A DNA stretch of 64,000 bases from Pseudomonas mediterranea CFBP 5447 (lineage in GTDB: Bacteria > Pseudomonadota > Gammaproteobacteria > Pseudomonadales > Pseudomonadaceae), in contig NZ_KN322987.1 of the NCBI RefSeq assembly GCF_000774145.1, forward strand, positions 374,756-438,755, written 5' to 3'. Positions 58,965 to 64,000 of this stretch are shown here, one piece after another; within the stretch, counting starts at the first letter, position 1, and the number at the start of each line of letters is the position of its first letter. Position numbers and translations under genes: made by a program. The notes under the pieces were generated by a model that did no database searches, had not been told where the DNA came from, and saw only the letters and a list, made by a program, of their open reading frames with translations.

Positions 58965-60023
58965 ATGTGGAATACAACAACAAGCTTCTGCGCATTCGAC
59001 GTCAAGAACCGCACGAGTCCGCTGCTGAGACTGGCCCGGGCATTGGCCGCCGGCGTCGCGTTGCTCAGCGCCGTGAGCATCGAGGCTTCGGCCCGGGTTG
59101 CCCCGAAACCCGACTGGTCGACCGACGATATCCCGGCCCAGAACGGCAGAATCGTCCTGATTACCGGCGGCACCAGCGGCATGGGTTATGAGGATGCGCT
59201 GGCGCTGGCGCGTGCCGGCGCCGAAGTGATTATCGCGGCGCGCAATCCAGAGCGCGGAGCCGAGGCCATCGCCCGTATCCAACAGGCGGTGCCCGACGCC
59301 AAGGTGCAGTTCGAGGCCGTGGACCTGGCCAATCTTTCATCCGTACGCGGCTTGGCCCAGCGCCTCAACCAGACGCTGCCGCGCCTCGACGTGCTGATCA
59401 ACAATGCCGCCATCATGGCACCGCCAGAACGGGGCATCTCGGCAGACGGTTACGAACTCCAGCTGGCAACCAATTATCTGGGGCATTTCGCATTGACCGG
59501 CCTGCTGGTGCCGCTCTTGCGCCAAAGCGAGGACGCCCGAGTGGTGAGTCTTTCAAGCATTGCAGCGGCGCGCGGCGCGGTGAATTTCGATGATCTCCAG
59601 TCCGAGCAGAAGTACGACCCTTATGCGGCCTACGCGCAATCGAAACTGGCCATCCTGCATTGGGCTTTTGCGTTGCAACGGCGCAGTGATGCGGAAAATT
59701 GGGGCATTCGCAGTGTTGCCGCGCATCCGGGTGTCGCGGTCACCGAGCTGATTGCACGTGGTCCGGGTCTCCACAGTGAATTCGGCCAGCGCTGGGCAAA
59801 GGACCGCAACGAGTACCACTCGGCAGCACAAGGGGCGTTGCCCACGTTATATGCCGCCACCGCGCCGCAAGCCAACGGCGGAGCCTATTACGGCCCGACC
59901 GGAGACGAGGAAAAGCGCGGTCCGCTGGGCTTCGCCAAGACGCCAGCCGCGGCGACCAGGGCGGCGGATGCCGAGCGACTCTGGTCCGTCGCTGAACAGC
60001 TGACCGGCGTCACCTACCGCTGA
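58965..60023 (+). CDS. SDR oxidoreductase with N-terminal hydrophobic extension
   Basis: 352 aa from the ATG at 58965; the frame is open 20 codons upstream but overlaps DUF2790. A hydrophobic helix (ALAAGVALLSAVSIEASA) precedes the Rossmann fold, so the protein may be exported or membrane-anchored, unusual for an SDR. Motifs: VLITGGTSGMGYE (cofactor loop), NNAAIMAPPERG, the Ser in VVSLSSIAAARG and YAQSK (catalytic Tyr/Lys). It resembles the retinol-dehydrogenase/WW-domain-oxidoreductase-like SDR group. The substrate is unknown. It is the second gene of the regulated operon. Confidence 0.88.
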   Translation: MWNTTTSFCAFDVKNRTSPLLRLARALAAGVALLSAVSIEASARVAPKPDWSTDDIPAQNGRIVLITGGTSGMGYEDALALARAGAEVIIAARNPERGAEAIARIQQAVPDAKVQFEAVDLANLSSVRGLAQRLNQTLPRLDVLINNAAIMAPPERGISADGYELQLATNYLGHFALTGLLVPLLRQSEDARVVSLSSIAAARGAVNFDDLQSEQKYDPYAAYAQSKLAILHWAFALQRRSDAENWGIRSVAAHPGVAVTELIARGPGLHSEFGQRWAKDRNEYHSAAQGALPTLYAATAPQANGGAYYGPTGDEEKRGPLGFAKTPAAATRAADAERLWSVAEQLTGVTYR

Positions 60024-60092
60024 TGCAACTGAGGGCATCCGGTTCGCCCGATGCCCCATCCTCTGGCCTGTTGCCGTTATCCTGGAGTTCCC

Positions 60093-61430
60093 ATGTGTAT
60101 GCCTTCCTATCTACGCCGGCTGAGCCTTGCCGTTAACGCCCGCGACGGAGAGCTGCTTCCGGCGCTGTGCGGGTTCTTGTTGTTCCTGTGTCTTTTTACC
60201 GGTTACTTCATGCTGCGTCCGATTCGCGAGTCGATGGGCATCGCGGCCGGCGTGGAAAACCTGCAATGGTTGTTCACCGCAACTTTCGTCGCCATGCTGG
60301 TGGCCGTTCCTTTATTCGCCTGGCTCAGTGCCAGGGTACCGCGCCTGCGCCTCATCGACTGGGTGTACGGCTTCTTCGGGTTCAACCTGTTGATGTTCGT
60401 CGAGGTTTTCCAGTTCCAGCCGGACAGCATCTGGCTGGCCAGGGTCTTCTACGTCTGGATCTCGGTCTATAACCTGTTCGTCGTCTCCGTGGCCTGGAGC
60501 TTGATGGCGGATGTGTTCGACAGCGAGCAGGCCAAGCGTCTATTTGCCTTTATCGCAGCGGGTGCCAGCATCGGTGGCCTGCTGGGGCCAGCCCTGAGTG
60601 CGCTGCTCATCGAGCCCATCGGTGCGTCAGGCGTAATGCTACTGGCGGCCTTGCTGCTCGGTGTGACGCTGGTCTTGAAGCGAGCATTGATGAGATGGCG
60701 CGAAACGGGCGGCGCTGGCCGCCCTGACGCCGCGCCGACGCAAAGCCCCCGCCAGCCCTTGCAGGGCAACCCGTTCAGTGGTTTGACGGCGGTGTTCCAG
60801 TCGCCTTATCTGCTGGGGATAGCCGGGTTCGTGGTGCTGTTGGCGACGGTCAGTACCTTTCTTTATTTCGAGCAGGCACGCCTGGTGGCCGAGCTTTACC
60901 CGGACCGCGCTTCGCAAGTTCGCATCTTTGGCACCATCGACATCATCGTGCAGGCGGGCGCGTTATTGTCCCAGTTGTTCATTACCGGTCGTATCGCACC
61001 GAAGCTGGGGATCCGTGCGTTGTTGGCCAGCGTGCCGTTGCTCATGTGCATCGGCTTCGTCGGTCTTGCATTGGCGCCCGGATTTGCCTTGCTTGCGGCA
61101 TTGATGATCATTCGGCGCATCGGCGAATACGCGTTCGTCAGGCCAGGCAGGGAAATGCTCTTTGCGCCGTTGGACGCCGAGAGTAAATACAAGGCCAAGA
61201 ACGTCATCGACACCGTGGTTTATCGCGCTGGCGACGCCATGAGTGGATGGGCCAAGAGCTTGCTCGACATGCTGGGGCAGGGCGCCAGCCTGGCCGCAAT
61301 GGTAGGCGCGTGTTGCGCGTTGCTGTGGGGGTATCTGGGCTGGCAACTGGGCAGGCAGGCAGATAATGCCGCTTCGCGGGAGTTACGCCTGGCGATTATC
61401 TCGGCCAGGGCATCGCGTCCTTACGGTTAA
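60093..61430 (+). CDS. NTP/NDP exchanger-like MFS protein
   Basis: 445 aa from the ATG at 60093 (TGGAG upstream); the frame is open 14 codons upstream. About 11-12 membrane segments. It belongs to the ADP/ATP translocase-like (Npt/MFS) family: GYFMLRPIRESMGIAAGVEN at the first helix, NLFVVSVAWSLMADVFDSEQ and RLFAFIAAGASIGGLLGPAL. Rickettsial and plastid relatives swap nucleotides, but free-living Proteobacteria also have members with unknown substrate. The third gene of the DUF2790 operon. Confidence 0.85.
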   Translation: MCMPSYLRRLSLAVNARDGELLPALCGFLLFLCLFTGYFMLRPIRESMGIAAGVENLQWLFTATFVAMLVAVPLFAWLSARVPRLRLIDWVYGFFGFNLLMFVEVFQFQPDSIWLARVFYVWISVYNLFVVSVAWSLMADVFDSEQAKRLFAFIAAGASIGGLLGPALSALLIEPIGASGVMLLAALLLGVTLVLKRALMRWRETGGAGRPDAAPTQSPRQPLQGNPFSGLTAVFQSPYLLGIAGFVVLLATVSTFLYFEQARLVAELYPDRASQVRIFGTIDIIVQAGALLSQLFITGRIAPKLGIRALLASVPLLMCIGFVGLALAPGFALLAALMIIRRIGEYAFVRPGREMLFAPLDAESKYKAKNVIDTVVYRAGDAMSGWAKSLLDMLGQGASLAAMVGACCALLWGYLGWQLGRQADNAASRELRLAIISARASRPYG

Positions 61431-61445
61431 TTGGAGGTGATACGG

Positions 61446-61946
61446 ATGGCTCTAAAAAGCAAGGTACTGGCAGTAGGTGCGGTGATTGCCTTTTCGGTTT
61501 TCTCCACGGCCTTCGCGAACACCGAAAATCCGTTTGTCGGCACCTGGCGCGTGATCAGCGCAACGGTTGAGCGCCAGGGCAGTATCTCGGATGCTTATGG
61601 ACCCAATCCTCATGGCTGGCTGGTTTTCACAGCAGGGTTGACGTTTATTGAAGTGCTCACTGATCCACGTGTGCCGGCGTTTCGCTCCAACGTGCGTGGC
61701 GAAGGCACCGACGAGGAAAACCGCGCAGCCATGGCGGGTAGCATCGGTTTCTTTGGACGATACACCGTTAACCAGCAAGGCGAGTTCACGGGCAACACCG
61801 TTGAAGGGTCTACTTTTCCAAACTGGGTGGGCGCTGTGCGTACGCAGGATGACTTGCAACTGAAGGTCGATGGCGATCGGATGGTGGAAAATTTTCGGCG
61901 CCCCGATGGGACGAAGGTTCACATCGTCTTTGAGCGTGTCAGGTAA
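61446..61946 (+). CDS. Lipocalin-like domain secreted protein
   Basis: 166 aa from the ATG at 61446 (GGAGGTG upstream). Signal peptide AVGAVIAFSVFSTAFA. The mature core is beta-rich with the lipocalin-like opening NPFVGTWRVISATVERQGSI, GWLVFTAGLTFIEVL and the closing DGTKVHIVFERV. These proteins bind small hydrophobic ligands in the periplasm in some cases; the role is unknown. It begins 15 bp after the transporter stop, so it is the last gene of the operon. Confidence 0.85.
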   Translation: MALKSKVLAVGAVIAFSVFSTAFANTENPFVGTWRVISATVERQGSISDAYGPNPHGWLVFTAGLTFIEVLTDPRVPAFRSNVRGEGTDEENRAAMAGSIGFFGRYTVNQQGEFTGNTVEGSTFPNWVGAVRTQDDLQLKVDGDRMVENFRRPDGTKVHIVFERVR

Positions 61947-61982
61947 TCACATCCCGCTGGTCTGGATTTTGCCGATGCGGTT

Positions 61983-62005
61983 CTGGCCGTTCCTGGAACG
62001 ACCAG
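61983..62005. terminator. Possible terminator between convergent genes
   Basis: CTGGcCGTTCC and GGAACGaCCAG form a near-perfect dyad between the lipocalin-like and chemotaxis stop codons. No strong T tract follows on either strand, so termination is weakly supported. Confidence 0.35.
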
Positions 62006-62098
62006 TCTGGAGAGGGCGAGGGCGGGAATAATCAAGCTTATGACCCGCAATACGTTTTTGATGGCGACATAAATGACACGCCAGTTCAGTCGCTGCGA

Positions 62099-63724
62099 TT
62101 AGACGCTGAACCGCCGCAAAATCACTTCCAATCCATTGGACATCGCCTTGAGTTCCTGGGTCGTTCGCACGATCCCTCCCTGGGCGGCGGCGTTCTCTTC
62201 GACACTTTGTGCCATTTTTTCTACGTTGCACGCGACCTGCTCACTGGCGGCGCGCTGTTCCTGCAACGACAACGAAATGAAACTGACGGCGGCAAGAGAT
62301 TCGTCCAGCGCGCTCTTGATCCTGCTCATGGACTCGCCTGCACTTTCGACCAGTTTCTGGCCATGGGTCACGCGCTCGGAGCCTGCGGCCATGCTCTCTT
62401 TGGCTTTGCTCATGCCATTCTGAATCGTGTTGACCAACGTGACGATTTCCGTGGTGGATTGAGCGGTGCGGGCGGCCAGGCCGCGAACTTCATCTGCTAC
62501 CACCGCAAAACCACGGCCTTGTTCGCCGGCTCGGGCCGCTTCGATGGCGGCATTCAACGCAAGAAGATTGGTCTGTTCAGCGATGCCCCGGATCACACCG
62601 ACAATCAGGCTGATGTCGTTCGACTGAATTGCCAACTGATCGATATCGGATGAGCTTTGCGCAACCAGATTGGCAATGTGTCCCATCTCCTGGATGGACT
62701 CGTGCATCACCGCCATGCCGTCATTGGTGATTTGTCCTGCTTTCTGCGTGGTGTTCTGGGCCTGTTTTGCGTTGTCGGCAATATGGGTGATGCTCACGGA
62801 AAGTTGTTCTACCGTGGCGGCCATGGACGAGGCTGTCTCGCTTTGCAGGGCGGCGCTGTTCATTCCCTGCTCGGAAGAAGCCGATAATTGCAGGGTAGTG
62901 CCCTCGATTTGCTCGGAGGCGTGGCCGATCTTGCCGATCATCTCGCGCAGACTATGGCGCATGGCCTGAACGGAGTGCAGAACCCCGGTCGACGGCTGTC
63001 GCTGATCCAGCTGTGTACCGGCCAGTTTTCCTTGGGCGATATTCGAGCTGATAGCGGCGAGTTCTGTGGGCTCAGCACCGAGTTGGCGGCTCAACAGCCT
63101 GGAAAAATACAACCCGTAGGCCGCACCGGTGGCCAGCGCCAGGACCAGAATCAACAGGCTGAGTTTGAGGTAAAAGGTGTAGGCGATCTGCTGCTGATCG
63201 AACTGGCTTTTGGCTTCGACCAGTTGCACTTCGATCAGCTCGGAGAATTTGGCTGACAAGGGGTCAATCAGTGGATACAACTGATCCGTCGCAAAGCGTG
63301 CGATACCGGCATCGTCGTTCTGACGCAACATGCCCTGCAAGTTTTGCAGTGGCCCGCGGGAGGTTTCCATCAGCGGCTCGATTTGCGCGATCAGATGGGT
63401 TTCTGCCGGGATCAGTTGCGTCGATTTATAGGCTTGCCATGTTCGATCGATTTCCCGCAGGGCTTGTTCTATCCGGGTCAGCGATTCGGCTTTGGTAAAG
63501 GTGCCGTTGCGCGTCTTGTGGGTGGCGTCGACGATGTCCACGGCGTACAGGTCAGCAATTCTCTTCAAGTCCCTCAGGGGTACGACTCGGTCGAGATAGA
63601 CGGTCTCCAGGCTGAGTACAGCGGATTGCATTCCAAAGAGTCCGAGTCCGCCGACGCACAACAAACCAATCAGTAACGCGCTAGTGAGCAATAGGAGATG
63701 GGTCCTGATCTTCCAGCTTTGCAT
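62099..63724 (-). CDS. Methyl-accepting chemotaxis protein
   Basis: 541 aa. TM1 ~8-33 (LLLLTSALLIGLLCVGGLGL), a periplasmic four-helix-bundle sensor (~34-188) with MCP-type VPLRDLKRIADLYAVDIVDA, TM2 ~189-212 (LSLLILVLALATGAAYGLYF), a HAMP-like linker and the cytoplasmic signalling tip EQTNLLALNAAIEAARAGEQ, then GRGFAVVADEVRGLAARTAQ. Glu/Gln-rich adaptation helices flank the tip. The ligand cannot be read. No CheR pentapeptide at the C-terminus (ends VILRRFSV). Convergent with the lipocalin-like gene. Confidence 0.95.
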   Translation of the reverse strand: MQSWKIRTHLLLLTSALLIGLLCVGGLGLFGMQSAVLSLETVYLDRVVPLRDLKRIADLYAVDIVDATHKTRNGTFTKAESLTRIEQALREIDRTWQAYKSTQLIPAETHLIAQIEPLMETSRGPLQNLQGMLRQNDDAGIARFATDQLYPLIDPLSAKFSELIEVQLVEAKSQFDQQQIAYTFYLKLSLLILVLALATGAAYGLYFSRLLSRQLGAEPTELAAISSNIAQGKLAGTQLDQRQPSTGVLHSVQAMRHSLREMIGKIGHASEQIEGTTLQLSASSEQGMNSAALQSETASSMAATVEQLSVSITHIADNAKQAQNTTQKAGQITNDGMAVMHESIQEMGHIANLVAQSSSDIDQLAIQSNDISLIVGVIRGIAEQTNLLALNAAIEAARAGEQGRGFAVVADEVRGLAARTAQSTTEIVTLVNTIQNGMSKAKESMAAGSERVTHGQKLVESAGESMSRIKSALDESLAAVSFISLSLQEQRAASEQVACNVEKMAQSVEENAAAQGGIVRTTQELKAMSNGLEVILRRFSV

Positions 63725-63934
63725 ATTCCATTATTCCTAATCACCTGGATCGGGTTTCTGATCGAAAGGGCAGAGCCAGGTGTTGCACGCCCAATGAAGG
63801 CATAATGATATCGTGTTCTGTGTGATCCAAGGTAAAGGAACGGCGACTCCGCCTTGCCTGATTACGCCGGCTGTCACTTATGCGATAGAAACTTCGACTG
63901 CCCGATTACGAAGATCTCGTCGAAACGACGTTTA

Positions 63935-63968
63935 GGGTGTGGTGGTTCTTGGGCGTAGCACCACACCC
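63935..63968. terminator. Large intergenic hairpin near the right edge
   Basis: A perfect 10-bp stem, GGGTGTGGTG / CACCACACCC, with a 14-nt loop. It may be a terminator of a gene to the right of the window. The ~200 bp between it and the chemotaxis gene holds no gene that I can recognise. Confidence 0.45.
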
Positions 63969-64000
63969 CTGAGATCGCCGCCCGAGCTATGCGCTTTGGC

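Noticed and set aside
1..64000. CRISPR arrays, rRNA or tRNA genes, complete insertion sequences
   Set aside because: No regularly spaced direct repeats, rRNA segments, cloverleaf-like sequences with CCA-type ends or transposase motifs were recognised.

Overview
The window reads as a chromosomal segment of a fluorescent-group Pseudomonas. It is GC-rich, has dense genes with short or overlapping junctions, carries OprD-type porins and a REP-type repeat, and encodes an orphan type VI secretion (T6SS) VgrG locus and very large non-ribosomal peptide synthetases (NRPS). No rRNA, tRNA or CRISPR array was recognised.

Layout. (1) 1-3495: the end of a CitMHS citrate-type transporter, an OprD porin, a DJ-1/PfpI protein and a DUF1810 protein. 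(2) 3500-11884: an orphan T6SS module. The leftward arm holds a HEAT-repeat TIGR02270 protein, a DUF6484 protein and VgrG. The rightward arm holds DUF2169, a ketosynthase-like protein, a PAAR-like (DUF4150) effector candidate and a possible immunity gene. (3) 11937-17115: a less GC-rich patch with a lipoprotein, a zinc phospholipase C/S1-P1-nuclease-like secreted protein, a small protein, a cytochrome c, a polyamine-type binding protein and a LuxR regulator. (4) 17137-39561: a 22-kb leftward NRPS operon of two synthetases (six modules, tandem thioesterases) and an MFS exporter. Hand-read specificity codes give Val-Ala-Gln-Ala-Pro-Thr, a product I do not recognise.

(5) 40088-43802: an HNH endonuclease, a DUF5329 protein and a divergent tyrosine recombinase / KfrA-like coiled-coil pair. 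The pair resembles the TnpS/TnpT cointegrate-resolution module of Tn4651-type transposons, including dyads between the genes, but no transposase is present. (6) 43789-55074: carboxylate or aromatic-acid catabolism. There is an MFS permease, two secreted alpha/beta-hydrolase-fold paralogues whose nucleophile elbow carries Ala instead of Ser, and a seven-gene operon (DctA-type symporter, carboxymuconolactone decarboxylase-like, SDR, LigI-type amidohydrolase, SMP-30 lactonase, ModA-like periplasmic protein, hydrolase) divergent from a LysR gene, followed by an OprD porin.

(7) 55259-56084: three small genes with tight spacing. (8) 56421-61946: a CopR/IrlR-type two-component system followed by a DUF2790 / SDR / NTP-exchanger-like / lipocalin-like operon. 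Both promoters carry the same 11-bp-phased repeats, suggesting one regulon. (9) 62099-63724: a methyl-accepting chemotaxis protein.

The most novel item is the NRPS operon. The recombinase pair with its putative resolution site, the Ala-elbow hydrolases, the T6SS effector module and the two-component regulon follow. All family names come from reading motifs by eye; no database search was run.
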